From positions 1 through 40,515 of IMG/VR virus record IMGVR_UViG_3300035670_000526: a stretch of 40,515 nucleotides of DNA; one strand, given 5' to 3'. Positions 7,045 through 12,757 of the stretch are shown here, piece after piece. The notes beneath the pieces were generated by a model. The model saw only the letters and a list, made by a program, of their open reading frames with translations, ran no database searches and was not told where the DNA came from. Made by a program: the position numbers and the translations under genes. This DNA comes from a virus. Numbering within the stretch: position 1 is the first letter of the stretch; the number at the start of each line of letters is the position of its first letter.

Positions 7045-7376
7045 GGCTTGGCCTCCGTCTCTGCTGGCCTGCCAATCGGCGACGATCCTGACTCCATCAA
7101 AAAGGTCTCAAGCGAAAACGGCTTTGGCCTTGCAGCAAAAAGACGACCGGCCGCGATCCGTGCGGCCTGCGATCCTTCGTCGTCGCCGTTCTTTTCGAAA
7201 TGCTTCAGCAAAAGGTCGGCGGCGGAGACAAGGCGAAATAGATCACCTCCGGTCTTGTCTCCGCCGCGATCCCCCCAGGTGCCCCACGCGGAGCGAATAC
7301 GATCACCGAACAACAGCCACCCGGCCGCTGCGGCAAGTGCTATCGGTGCGATTTGCTGCGGATCAAGTGCCGGCAT
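7041..7376 (-). CDS. Small membrane-associated protein, 111 residues
   Basis: The N-terminal 35 residues hold a short hydrophobic span (IAPIALAAAAGWLLFG). A Gly/Asp-rich linker, a helical segment (DLFRLVSAADLLLKHFEKNG) and an Arg/Ala-rich C-terminus follow. The gene overlaps the holin-like gene by 14 bases and the next gene by four. I do not recognise a family. Gene position and topology fit a lysis or envelope-interaction accessory. Confidence 0.55.
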   Translation of the reverse strand: MPALDPQQIAPIALAAAAGWLLFGDRIRSAWGTWGDRGGDKTGGDLFRLVSAADLLLKHFEKNGDDEGSQAARIAAGRLFAARPKPFSLETFLMESGSSPIGRPAETEAKP

Positions 7377-7554
7377 TTTTGCTCTCTAGGTACTTCCGAA
7401 GCACGTTGATGGCGACACTGGCAAAAGCCGCCACGGTCAGCAATGTCGCGTTGCCACTCGCCTGCATCGCGGGGATCACCACGGTTGCGGCAAAGGTCAG
7501 GGCCGCCCCGCCGATCGCAATCACTGCCCCTCGGCCAATCGATGCCCAATCCAT
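7363..7554 (-). CDS. Holin-like two-span membrane protein
   Basis: The 63-residue product has two hydrophobic segments (GAVIAIGGAALTFAATVVIP and ATLLTVAAFASVAINVL) separated by a short polar turn, and a charged tail (RKYLESKNAGT). This is the classic outline of a class II holin. The ATG at 7554 overlaps the preceding TGA (TGATG). It is the second gene of the promoter-proximal end of the lysis operon. The holin call rests on topology and position alone. Confidence 0.65.
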   Translation of the reverse strand: MDWASIGRGAVIAIGGAALTFAATVVIPAMQASGNATLLTVAAFASVAINVLRKYLESKNAGT

Positions 7555-7910
7555 CAAAGCTCCCCCACAAATTCGCGAATCTGCCCACTACTGGCCGAAA
7601 ACCCACCGCTGGACGAAAGATAGCCCGCTGCTTTCAAAGCCTTGTAAATCAGGATGCAAAGCTGCACCAGAAGCATGATCGTCGCCGGGTCGATCGCCGG
7701 TGCACCGCTGAGCCGCAAGCCCGATAATTGCTCGTAGATCGTCGCCCGGACATCGTCTTCTTCGGGATCCTGGCCCGAAAACTGGCCGCAACAAACCCGG
7801 ACGGCTTCGATTGCTTGTGCGATCTGTTCATCGTTCGCCCCGTTTGCCCGTGCCTTTTTGGCCTGCACTTTCGCCGCGACGATATAGAATTTTTGGCGAA
7901 TCAGCGACAC
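7554..7910 (-). CDS. Hypothetical protein with one membrane span, first gene of lysis operon
   Basis: A GTG start at 7910 is preceded by TAGGAG at eight bases. The product (118 residues) has a helical, basic N-terminus (AAKVQAKKARANG), an acidic middle (GQDPEEDDV) and a C-terminal hydrophobic span (IMLLVQLCILIYKALKAAGYL) before a Ser/Gly tail. It is read directly from the promoter at 7946-7973 and is coupled to the holin-like gene. Function unknown; a holin partner is possible. Confidence 0.6.
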   Translation of the reverse strand: MSLIRQKFYIVAAKVQAKKARANGANDEQIAQAIEAVRVCCGQFSGQDPEEDDVRATIYEQLSGLRLSGAPAIDPATIMLLVQLCILIYKALKAAGYLSSSGGFSASSGQIREFVGEL

Positions 7911-7945
7911 GATCGACTCCTAGTTAGATGAGAGAGTACGCCCGG

Positions 7946-7973
7946 ATTGTAACGGCTAACGTCGATCTGTCAA
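7946..7973 (-). promoter_or_regulatory. Sigma70-type promoter of the lysis/fibre operon
   Basis: On the minus strand, TTGACA (7968-7973) and TACAAT (7946-7951) are separated by 16 bases, so the -35 is perfect and the -10 has one mismatch. Transcription would start near 7939 and reach the GTG at 7910 after a short leader. The terminator at 7983-8007 lies just upstream, which isolates the unit. No palindrome is visible in the spacer, unlike the promoters at 8.5 and 11.0 kb. Confidence 0.75.
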
Positions 7974-7982
7974 GCGGAAACG

Positions 7983-8007
7983 AAAACAGCCGGCTTTTGG
8001 CCGGCTG
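7983..8007 (-). terminator. Intrinsic terminator after the 8026-8454 gene
   Basis: The sequence has an 8-bp perfect stem, CAGCCGGC (7987-7994) with GCCGGCTG (8000-8007), and a five-base loop. On the minus strand it is followed by UUUU (7983-7986). It lies 19 bases after the gene's stop codon and just before the lysis-operon promoter. Confidence 0.85.
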
Positions 8008-8025
8008 CGGTGGCGTTGAAATCGC

Positions 8026-8454
8026 CTATTTTGCTGCGTGCATCTCGTTCATGGCTTTTACAACGACCTGATACGCTTCCTTGCGGGTCTTGTAGCCTTC
8101 TGGGTGCCCAACCGCTTCGCCGTCCAAAACCGGCATCCATCGCCAGCCCAAAACGCCTGTGTAAATCCTTCCGTTTGAGGATTCGCGTTCATACTCTGCC
8201 TCAAGGTAGTGACGCTCGATGACAACGCGACGGGCTTTCGTGCTTTCTTCCTGCGATCGCTTTTCTTTGTCGGCTTTAATGCAGCCCAAAAGCATTTCAA
8301 TTTCTGCTGCCGATTCTCGCTTTATCAACTTGCGGTCGTTCGATGTGCGGCGATACTTTGTCGCTACCATCTTTGCTTCCGCCTCGCGCCAAAGGCGATT
8401 CCTGAACGATTCCTGCTTTGGCGTTTCGTAAAGCCAATCGAGATTACGTGCCAT
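8026..8454 (-). CDS. Hypothetical protein in its own transcription unit, 142 residues
   Basis: This charged, mostly helical protein has a basic N-terminal half (FRNRLWREAEAKMVATKYRR) and a C-terminal part with Trp/Gly/Pro (LGWRWMPVLDGEAVG) ending in a helix. No known domain was recognised. It is the only gene with both a private operator-bearing promoter (8503-8531) and a private terminator (7983-8007), which is typical of a regulator or an anti-host protein. The ATG is preceded by GGAG at nine bases, next to the CCACAACCC leader motif. Confidence 0.65.
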   Translation of the reverse strand: MARNLDWLYETPKQESFRNRLWREAEAKMVATKYRRTSNDRKLIKRESAAEIEMLLGCIKADKEKRSQEESTKARRVVIERHYLEAEYERESSNGRIYTGVLGWRWMPVLDGEAVGHPEGYKTRKEAYQVVVKAMNEMHAAK

Positions 8455-8466
8455 TTTTTCGTCTCC

Positions 8467-8475
8467 GGGTTGTGG
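8467..8475 (-). promoter_or_regulatory. CCACAACCC leader motif upstream of the 8454 start
   Basis: The minus-strand motif CCACAACCC ends 12 bases before the ATG and runs into the Shine-Dalgarno GGAG. The same nine bases sit 12-13 bases before the starts at 10663, 10949 and 33192. Confidence 0.5.
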
Positions 8476-8502
8476 TGTTGTGCTTTGTCTTGCGACTCCC
8501 TA

Positions 8503-8531
8503 GTTATATCGGTTGGTAATTACCAACGCAA
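8503..8531 (-). promoter_or_regulatory. Promoter with palindromic operator in the spacer
   Basis: The minus-strand -35 is TTGCGT (8526-8531) and the -10 is TATAAC (8503-8508), with a 17-base spacer. The spacer and the edge of the -35 hold the perfect 14-bp palindrome TTGGTAATTACCAA (8513-8526). A protein bound there would block RNA polymerase. An almost identical arrangement occurs at 10997-11025. It drives the 8026-8454 gene. Confidence 0.8.
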
Positions 8532-8535
8532 TAGG

Positions 8536-8652
8536 TTAGCCGGGAATTTTTTGGCAACTTTCCGGAATTTCCGGACGGTTCGAACTAACGAGGATTCCTC
8601 GGCAGTTGACAAACGGGGGCAAGCCAAGCCGCTGGATTTCGTCGTCAGTCAT
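8536..8652 (-). CDS. 38-residue protein ending at the operator promoter
   Basis: This tiny frame starts in an ATGA overlap with the previous stop and ends in TAA five bases before the -35 of the 8.5 kb promoter. The product is MTDDEIQRLGLPPFVNCRG followed by a short polar tail. It may be a real last gene of the small-gene operon. No function is visible. Confidence 0.45.
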   Translation of the reverse strand: MTDDEIQRLGLPPFVNCRGILVSSNRPEIPESCQKIPG

Positions 8653-8855
8653 TGCTTCGGCTCCGGGTAACATCGCCAAGTATCAGAAAATCTTTCCATC
8701 AGCACGTTGATCGTCTGCACGCTTTGCTGCGTCGTATTTTGCTTTTCCAATTGTTTGTCCTTTAGCACTTTCGCCGCTGTGACTCTTTCGGCTATGGGCC
8801 TGCTTTCGTCGTCGCGTGCGGCTGCTAGTTGCTTCATGTGCTTGTAGAGGGTCAT
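8649..8855 (-). CDS. Small helical protein, 68 residues
   Basis: This highly charged, probably all-helical protein (MTLYKHMKQLAAARDD, then ERVTAAKVLKDKQLEKQN) has overlaps of four bases with both neighbours. No motif is recognised. It belongs to the early small-gene operon running from the 11.0 kb promoter. Confidence 0.55.
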   Translation of the reverse strand: MTLYKHMKQLAAARDDESRPIAERVTAAKVLKDKQLEKQNTTQQSVQTINVLMERFSDTWRCYPEPKQ

Positions 8856-9190
8856 TGCTTGGCCTTCGCTCTTTTTGTCGCTTGGTCAATCGCGGCTTGC
8901 TCGCAAACAAGTTTGGCAACCTCTTGCCTTATTTCTTCGTCAGTGCAGTCCTTCATCCGGTTCACAATCGGCAACAACCCGATCGGATCAATTCCAATCT
9001 GCCGCGTGCGATCCGCAATGAATGCCCATCCTATACTGCGAGCTTCGCCGTTGTCTTTGTGCTCAACTACGTTGACGCGATTATGTCCTAACTTTTGCTT
9101 GACATGCTCCGCAATCCTTTCCGCATTTTCGCGGTCGCTGTACCAGCCATCGAGACCGCCCCATTCTAGATCAACGACTAAAAACGACAT
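8852..9190 (-). CDS. Hypothetical protein, 112 residues
   Basis: The N-terminus (MSFLVVDLEWGGLDGWYSDRENAERIAEHVKQKL) combines a beta strand with a helix, then a basic strand and a C-terminal helical part rich in Glu/Lys/Ala. No known motif or membrane span is visible. It overlaps the 47-residue gene upstream by 13 bases. It is a small early-operon gene of unknown function. Confidence 0.55.
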   Translation of the reverse strand: MSFLVVDLEWGGLDGWYSDRENAERIAEHVKQKLGHNRVNVVEHKDNGEARSIGWAFIADRTRQIGIDPIGLLPIVNRMKDCTDEEIRQEVAKLVCEQAAIDQATKRAKAKQ

Positions 9191-9321
9191 GACTTACCTC
9201 GCTTTACCGCGGCCCAAAGTGCCCACCACCAGATTGACTCCGCCTCTCGACGCTCTTTTTCGCTGCGGCTTGCATCGTGGCGTATTTCAATCAGTCGCAG
9301 AATTTGTTTGTATGGTTTCAT
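9178..9321 (-). CDS. 47-residue Trp-rich basic protein
   Basis: The ATG at 9321 overlaps the upstream stop (ATGA). The product has a helical N-terminus (YKQILRLIEIRHDASRSEKERREAES) and an aromatic segment (IWWWALWAAVKRG), so it might associate with membrane or a partner protein. No family known. Confidence 0.5.
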   Translation of the reverse strand: MKPYKQILRLIEIRHDASRSEKERREAESIWWWALWAAVKRGKSCRF

Positions 9322-9563
9322 TGCAATTCCTTTAGCTCTATCTCGACGTGCCAGCCGTCGTAGTCGCATGGATTAACGACACGCTCTTGAACGTGCTCGC
9401 GTACTTCGCCCCAAAAAATTTCCGTTGCACCTTCGCCCCACTCGCCTTCGGATTCTGCAGCGGATCGTTCTTCGCTGAGTAGTCTTTCGGCTTCTTCTTT
9501 TGCTTCTTCGGACGTATCGTGAAATGTAAATCCGCATTCGCTGTATGCAAAAAATCGTTTCAC
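9318..9563 (-). CDS. Small acidic protein, 81 residues
   Basis: The GTG start overlaps the upstream TGA. The product is very acidic (SEEAKEEAERLLSEERSAAE, then GEWGEGATEIFWGEV) with aromatic residues at both ends. Acidic small early phage proteins are often DNA mimics or inhibitors, but no specific evidence for that exists here. Confidence 0.55.
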   Translation of the reverse strand: MKRFFAYSECGFTFHDTSEEAKEEAERLLSEERSAAESEGEWGEGATEIFWGEVREHVQERVVNPCDYDGWHVEIELKELQ

Positions 9564-9847
9564 TTTGTTTTCCCCGGTCTTTTGTTTTGGATTTGCTTCG
9601 GCAATTTTCGCCGCGGCTCTTTCGGCTTTACTTGCGGCTGTGGATCGACTTCCGCCAGCTTGCCCTTAACGATCTGATCGACCTCGCGAAGCTTAGCCCG
9701 CAGTATTCGGCAGTGCATGTCCAGTGCATTTTTCGCTAGCTCGGTAAACGAGATGCCTAGTAGATCGGCCGCAGTTTTCCATGCGTCCCACTGCTTTTGT
9801 TTGATTCGACCTAGCACTCGCACGGGGTCTCGGTTGTCGCTGCTCAT
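9560..9847 (-). CDS. Possible DNA-binding protein, 95 residues
   Basis: Residues 8-50 have the outline of a ribbon-helix-helix or small HTH fold (RVLGRIKQKQWDAWKTAADLL, then ISFTELAKNALDMHCR). The C-terminal 40 residues are a Lys/Pro/Gln-rich basic tail. I infer nucleic-acid binding at low confidence. ATGA and GTGA overlaps tie it to its neighbours. Confidence 0.5.
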   Translation of the reverse strand: MSSDNRDPVRVLGRIKQKQWDAWKTAADLLGISFTELAKNALDMHCRILRAKLREVDQIVKGKLAEVDPQPQVKPKEPRRKLPKQIQNKRPGKTK

Positions 9848-10038
9848 TCTGGGTTATCCTGGCTGTCGAGAATCGAAAGTACAAGCAGCCTAGCGGCCTT
9901 TATTCGCTTAAACGCGTCAAGCATCCATTTCCGCTCATCTGCCGTCGTCTCTGGCGACTCGTCGCACACTTGCATCAGCAATCCGATTATTACGTTAGCC
10001 GTTGCGATTGCTTCGCGTTTTTGCTGGTCGAATGTCAT
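9844..10038 (-). CDS. Small helical protein, 64 residues
   Basis: The ATG at 10038 overlaps the upstream stop (ATGA), so I prefer it over an upstream in-frame ATG at 10116. The product is MTFDQQKREAIATANVIIGL followed by helical, charged sequence. No motif is recognised. Confidence 0.55.
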   Translation of the reverse strand: MTFDQQKREAIATANVIIGLLMQVCDESPETTADERKWMLDAFKRIKAARLLVLSILDSQDNPE

Positions 10039-10217
10039 TCTGCGGCCTCCGCTTCGGCGATCAGTATATTCAGGCGGTTCACCTCGTCGCCGATTTGCTT
10101 TGCGTTGCCGTGCCACCCCTGCTCATACAGTTCGTCTCGCCGATACCGCAAGTAGTCGCGGATCGTAATCAGGTCGCGAAGCTTTTGGTCGCGGGTGTCG
10201 GGTTGAATGTTGGTCAT
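10035..10217 (-). CDS. 60-residue helical protein, paralogue A
   Basis: This is a two-helix-type protein with a conserved core, RDYLRYRRDEL near the middle and GDEVNRLNILIAEAEAAE at the C-terminus. The gene immediately upstream (10214-10396) encodes a clear paralogue of the same length, and the DNA of their 3' ends is nearly identical. The pair is a tandem duplication. Function unknown; the helical hairpin might oligomerise. Confidence 0.65.
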   Translation of the reverse strand: MTNIQPDTRDQKLRDLITIRDYLRYRRDELYEQGWHGNAKQIGDEVNRLNILIAEAEAAE

Positions 10218-10396
10218 TGTGCGGCCTCCGCTTCGGCGATCAGTCTATTCAGCCGGCTAACCTCGTCGCCGATCACTTTTGCGTCGATGTAGCATCGGTC
10301 GGCCAGTAAAGCGTCTCGCCGATCCCGCAAGTAACTGCGAATCGCTACTAAGTTGCGGATCTTTTGTTCTGTCCGCGTTAGTCCGTCGTCGCTCAT
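10214..10396 (-). CDS. 60-residue helical protein, paralogue B
   Basis: The ATG at 10396 begins MSDDGLTRTEQKIRNLVAIR, and the protein ends GDEVSRLNRLIAEAEAAQ, matching its downstream neighbour at most positions in the last 18 residues. The stop overlaps the start of paralogue A. The gene follows an intergenic gap holding the 20-bp direct repeat at 10420-10439. Confidence 0.65.
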   Translation of the reverse strand: MSDDGLTRTEQKIRNLVAIRSYLRDRRDALLADRCYIDAKVIGDEVSRLNRLIAEAEAAQ

Positions 10397-10419
10397 GATT
10401 TGCCTCTGTGTGCTGTGTG

Positions 10420-10439
10420 AAATGCCGGAGCCCACCCGG
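10420..10439 (-). repeat. 20-bp direct repeat flanking the 10460-10663 gene (copy 1)
   Basis: The plus strand reads AAATGCCGGAGCCCACCCGG, identical to 10693-10712. Both copies are followed within about 15 bases by GGCTGGT. On the minus strand, AGCC, CCGG, GGCT and CCGG follow in interleaved order. Confidence 0.75.
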
Positions 10440-10459
10440 ATTAGGCTGGTAGGTGAAGA

Positions 10460-10663
10460 TCAATATTCGACAACTTCATACTCGACCGAGGCGTCGACTA
10501 CGGTCCCGACGTCGCCTCGCAAATCGTCGGCAACTTTTTCCGCCGCTTCACGAGTCTCAAATCTAGTGTCGGCATGATCGCCGATTGCGTAATACCGATC
10601 GCAGTGGACGCGGTTGCCGTTGTTGTCTTTTGCGGTCGCGGTGATGATGAATTGCGTTGCCAT
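10460..10663 (-). CDS. Small protein flanked by direct repeats, 67 residues
   Basis: The product begins MATQFIITATAKDNNGNRV and contains a helical segment (RFETREAAEKVADDLRG) and a beta-type C-terminus ending in Tyr (VEYEVVEY). It loosely resembles the 67-residue product at 11029-11232, since both share the order helix with (R/T)ETA or REAA, then LRGDV. The ATG follows the CCACAACCC motif without a clear Shine-Dalgarno sequence. The gene lies exactly between two 20-bp direct repeats, so recombination could remove it cleanly. Confidence 0.6.
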   Translation of the reverse strand: MATQFIITATAKDNNGNRVHCDRYYAIGDHADTRFETREAAEKVADDLRGDVGTVVDASVEYEVVEY

Positions 10664-10676
10664 GTTTATTCTTGCT

Positions 10677-10685
10677 GGGTTGTGG
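10677..10685 (-). promoter_or_regulatory. CCACAACCC leader motif upstream of the 10663 start
   Basis: The motif ends 13 bases before the ATG at 10663. No purine-rich Shine-Dalgarno sequence follows it here, so it may itself help initiation. Confidence 0.45.
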
Positions 10686-10692
10686 TTGTGTA

Positions 10693-10712
10693 AAATGCCG
10701 GAGCCCACCCGG
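10693..10712 (-). repeat. 20-bp direct repeat (copy 2) with interleaved stems
   Basis: This is the second copy of the 10420-10439 element. On the minus strand AGCCC, GCCGG, GGGCT and CCGGC follow in that order and then AUUUU. Two alternative 5-bp stems (first with third, second with fourth) are therefore possible, and the second looks like a weak terminator. Confidence 0.6.
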
Positions 10713-10739
10713 CGTTGGGGCTGGTGTGCAGTTGGACAA

Positions 10740-10949
10740 CTATCGGATAAACGCATCTGCCAAAATCAAAATATGCTGCTCGTCGGTGTGCCCCAAAACC
10801 CGCAACGCTTGGCGGTATGCCGAACGCTTGGCGTCAACCGATATGCTCCAGCCTTGTATTTCCTTGCGGATCTTGCCGATCATTGCTTGAGCAATCTTGC
10901 AATTCTTGTTTGCCGCCAGTGCCTTGAGTTGCTTCTGAATCTTGGTCAT
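10740..10949 (-). CDS. 69-residue basic helical protein, first gene after the 11.0 kb promoter
   Basis: The protein MTKIQKQLKALAANKNCKIA continues with a helical, Lys/Gln-rich segment and ends ILILADAFIR. As the first gene behind an operator-controlled promoter it is a likely early product. There is no recognised domain. The ATG is preceded by GCGAGAAAACG rather than a strong ribosome site, and by the CCACAACCC motif. Confidence 0.6.
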   Translation of the reverse strand: MTKIQKQLKALAANKNCKIAQAMIGKIRKEIQGWSISVDAKRSAYRQALRVLGHTDEQHILILADAFIR

Positions 10950-10961
10950 CGTTTTCTCGCT

Positions 10962-10970
10962 GGGTTGTGG
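10962..10970 (-). promoter_or_regulatory. CCACAACCC leader motif upstream of the 10949 start
   Basis: The motif ends 12 bases before the ATG at 10949. It lies in the leader of the operator-controlled transcript starting near 10990. Confidence 0.45.
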
Positions 10971-10996
10971 TTGTGCTTGTCATTGCTGACGTAGGT

Positions 10997-11025
10997 ATCA
11001 TATCGGTTGGTAAATACCAAGTCAA
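10997..11025 (-). promoter_or_regulatory. Strong sigma70-type promoter with operator palindrome
   Basis: The minus-strand -35 is TTGACT (11020-11025) and the -10 is TATGAT (10997-11002), with a 17-base spacer, so both are close to consensus. The spacer and -35 edge hold TTGGTAAATACCAA (11007-11020), two perfect 6-bp arms around AA. The register is the same as at 8503-8531. It would drive the small-gene operon 10949 to 8536. Confidence 0.85.
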
Positions 11026-11028
11026 CAA

Positions 11029-11232
11029 CTATTTTTCAGAATTTTCCCCGCCACATTTTCCCCAACTAAACAGCCATTCCCGGCCAGTCCACCGCTCAAC
11101 CTCGACCCGCGTAACGTCGCCACGCAATGCCGCTTCTGCCGTTGCGATTGCGGTTTCTCTAGTCGTGCCTTTTGGTAGCTCGTTGACGGTTGATTCGGCG
11201 GGGCGACGGTATGCCAGGATTCGGTACTTCAT
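11029..11232 (-). CDS. Small hypothetical protein, 67 residues
   Basis: The product MKYRILAYRRPAESTVNEL has a helix (TRETAIATAEAALRGDV), a strand (TRVEVERWTGREW) and a polar end. The arrangement resembles the repeat-flanked 10460-10663 product. It is coupled by ATGA to RusA upstream and ends four bases before the -35 of the 11.0 kb promoter, so it is the last gene of the replication operon. Confidence 0.55.
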   Translation of the reverse strand: MKYRILAYRRPAESTVNELPKGTTRETAIATAEAALRGDVTRVEVERWTGREWLFSWGKCGGENSEK

Positions 11233-11609
11233 AGCGGGTGCACCTCAAGGCAAATTAAATCCTTGTCGCCGTATAGCTTTCGGATCGTCAAATAAACAAT
11301 CGACTTGTCGTCGCTCCACAGCACGCCGTTGAGACTATCGCAAATAGCCTTTGCGATGTTGTCAGCGTCGGGCTTAACTGTGTGCTGTGCCCTGGTCACC
11401 GTTGCCGGCCGCTTGAAGATTGCGACCACGTGAACAATCAGCGGACCCTCTAGCGGCTTGCCGTCGTATTTGCTTTGAACATATTCGCGGATCTCCGCTT
11501 CGTATGCCGTTGCTTTCTTTGTGTTGTAGGTCGCTATCTTGCCGCCGCGAATCATGCTGCGGTGACGCTCTTTGCCTTTGGGGGCGATCGGAATTGCAAA
11601 CTCAAGCAT
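11229..11609 (-). CDS. rusA: RusA-family Holliday junction resolvase
   Basis: The 126-residue product matches RusA in length and signature. After an N-terminal strand and a basic patch (KGKERHRSMIRGGK), it has KPDADNIAKAICDSLNG and LWSDDKSI. Asp81, Asp83 and Asp100 correspond to the catalytic aspartates that bind Mg. RusA dimers cut four-way junctions and resolve recombination intermediates before packaging. It sits in the operon of the exonuclease/RecT pair, consistent with recombination-dependent replication. It overlaps the previous gene by eight bases. Confidence 0.9.
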   Translation of the reverse strand: MLEFAIPIAPKGKERHRSMIRGGKIATYNTKKATAYEAEIREYVQSKYDGKPLEGPLIVHVVAIFKRPATVTRAQHTVKPDADNIAKAICDSLNGVLWSDDKSIVYLTIRKLYGDKDLICLEVHPL

Positions 11610-11850
11610 CTTCGCGGCACTCCTTTAGCATCTTGTCAATCGCATCACGCAACGCCGGCCATCTTGCCGCATCAATCCGCAAATTGCCTTCGCCGCTTTC
11701 GCGTATCGCCGAATACACTTCGACAAACTCACCGCCGCCTTCGTCTGTGATCTCGACCACGAATCCTAGCTCGTTGTATAGCGGCTCGCCTTTCACGCCG
11801 ACCAAAACTTTGATCGTTCGCGTCTCGTATTCGACTGGCTCTTCGCTCAT
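11602..11850 (-). CDS. Hypothetical protein, 82 residues
   Basis: This acidic beta-rich small protein (VEYETRTIKVLVGVKGEPLY, then a GGGEFVEVYSAIRE segment) ends in a helix (LRDAIDKMLKECRE). Neighbours are a HTH protein and RusA, with overlaps at both ends. No family known. Confidence 0.55.
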   Translation of the reverse strand: MSEEPVEYETRTIKVLVGVKGEPLYNELGFVVEITDEGGGEFVEVYSAIRESGEGNLRIDAARWPALRDAIDKMLKECREDA

Positions 11851-12563
11851 TGTGTCGCCCCAAAGAATTTAACCTCTGACCCATTCACGACAAACAACGC
11901 CGGCACCGTCTCGCCCGTTCGCTTGTCCCTGAACCACTGGCCCGGTGCGTAATGTTGCGGCCTAGTCGGCACGACCGGCACTGCCTTGGCCGGCCGCTGC
12001 ATCGGCTCTGATCCGATACCGCTTGCGGCCCTGACTCTATCTCGCTTCTTCGCTGTTGCAAATGCCGGCTCGTAGATGCCTCTGGCTTTTCGCCACTCAG
12101 TAATCGTCGACCAACTGCAATGAGCATAGACCCGCATCGCGTCGCGGTTAGTCTTTCCGTGCTGCGCGACGTATTCGTCCAGCTTCCGAAAAGCGGACTC
12201 GATCTGTGCCGATCGCTTTGCCGTCCTCTGATTTGCTTCAAGTCCGTGCCGTGCGATAGCGGCTCGCTGCAAACGTCGTGCTACCGTTTTCCCGCGGCCG
12301 TATCGACGCATAATTTCTTTAAGCGACACCGGCCAATTCTTGGCGATCTCTTCGACCACCACGTCATCGACTTGCACCGGTCGCAGTCCGCCGTTTGATC
12401 TCGGCGGCTCTTGTCCGTGAATTGATGCCACATGGTCGCGAATCCTTGCACCGGTTTTGAAATCGCAGTTGCACAACTCCGCGATTTGCGTCGCCGTCAG
12501 CGGCCATCGTCCCTCGACTAGATCGATCCATTGCTCCCAAGTGGTCTTGAATTTTACGGTCAT
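11847..12563 (-). CDS. DNA-binding protein with repeated helix-turn-helix segments
   Basis: In this 238-residue protein at least three HTH-like blocks can be seen: residues ~20-50 (LTATQIAELCNCDFKTGARI), ~75-100 (VSLKEIMRRYGRGKTVARRL) and ~130-160 (TNRDAMRVYAHCSWSTITEW). A basic linker and a small beta C-terminus follow (APGQWFRDKRTGETVPALF). I infer a transcription or replication-region DNA-binding factor. It is a candidate for binding the palindromic operators or the iterons, but that is untested. ATGA overlaps join it to its neighbours. Confidence 0.65.
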   Translation of the reverse strand: MTVKFKTTWEQWIDLVEGRWPLTATQIAELCNCDFKTGARIRDHVASIHGQEPPRSNGGLRPVQVDDVVVEEIAKNWPVSLKEIMRRYGRGKTVARRLQRAAIARHGLEANQRTAKRSAQIESAFRKLDEYVAQHGKTNRDAMRVYAHCSWSTITEWRKARGIYEPAFATAKKRDRVRAASGIGSEPMQRPAKAVPVVPTRPQHYAPGQWFRDKRTGETVPALFVVNGSEVKFFGATQ

Positions 12564-12700
12564 TTTTTCGCTGTCCTTTCAATTAGTTCGATGAGTCTAT
12601 TCCTAAGTCGGTCGTGGTCTTGGCACTCAATCAAAGCGGCTAGCACTTCGTCGCGAAATTGGTCGAGGCTCATTTGCGTTTCGTCGTCTTTAGTCGTCAT
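12560..12700 (-). CDS. 46-residue helical protein
   Basis: The product is MTTKDDETQMSLDQFRDEVL followed by a charged helix ending IERTAKK. The ATG at 12700 has GGAGGG upstream, and this ribosome site lies inside the 55-bp direct repeat at 12702-12756. The stop overlaps the HTH gene's ATG. Function unknown. Confidence 0.6.
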   Translation of the reverse strand: MTTKDDETQMSLDQFRDEVLAALIECQDHDRLRNRLIELIERTAKK

Positions 12701-12701
12701 C

Positions 12702-12756
12702 AATCAGCCCTCCGAAAACTTGCGATTTGTAACGTCACCGGCCCCGCTGGACTGTG
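12702..12756 (-). repeat. 55-bp direct repeat, copy 1, downstream of the PP-loop gene
   Basis: This copy is about 80 percent identical (44 of 55 bases by eye) to 13593-13647, including an unbroken 16-base core around GTAACGTCACCGG. The far copy encodes the last residues of the loader-like gene (AGPVTLQIASFRKAD). Here the same residues are encoded but lie after the PP-loop stop and are not attached to a gene. The repeat also carries the ribosome site of the next gene. Confidence 0.8.
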
Positions 12757-12757
12757 C

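Noticed and set aside
6755-7678. Long plus-strand frame of about 307 codons
   Set aside because: It is antisense to four tightly coupled minus-strand genes with better junctions and ribosome sites, and its product has no recognisable domain.
10693-10724. H-type pseudoknot in the compact 10 kb repeats
   Set aside because: The linker between the third and fourth elements is zero bases, so the two stems can hardly coexist; alternative hairpins are more likely.
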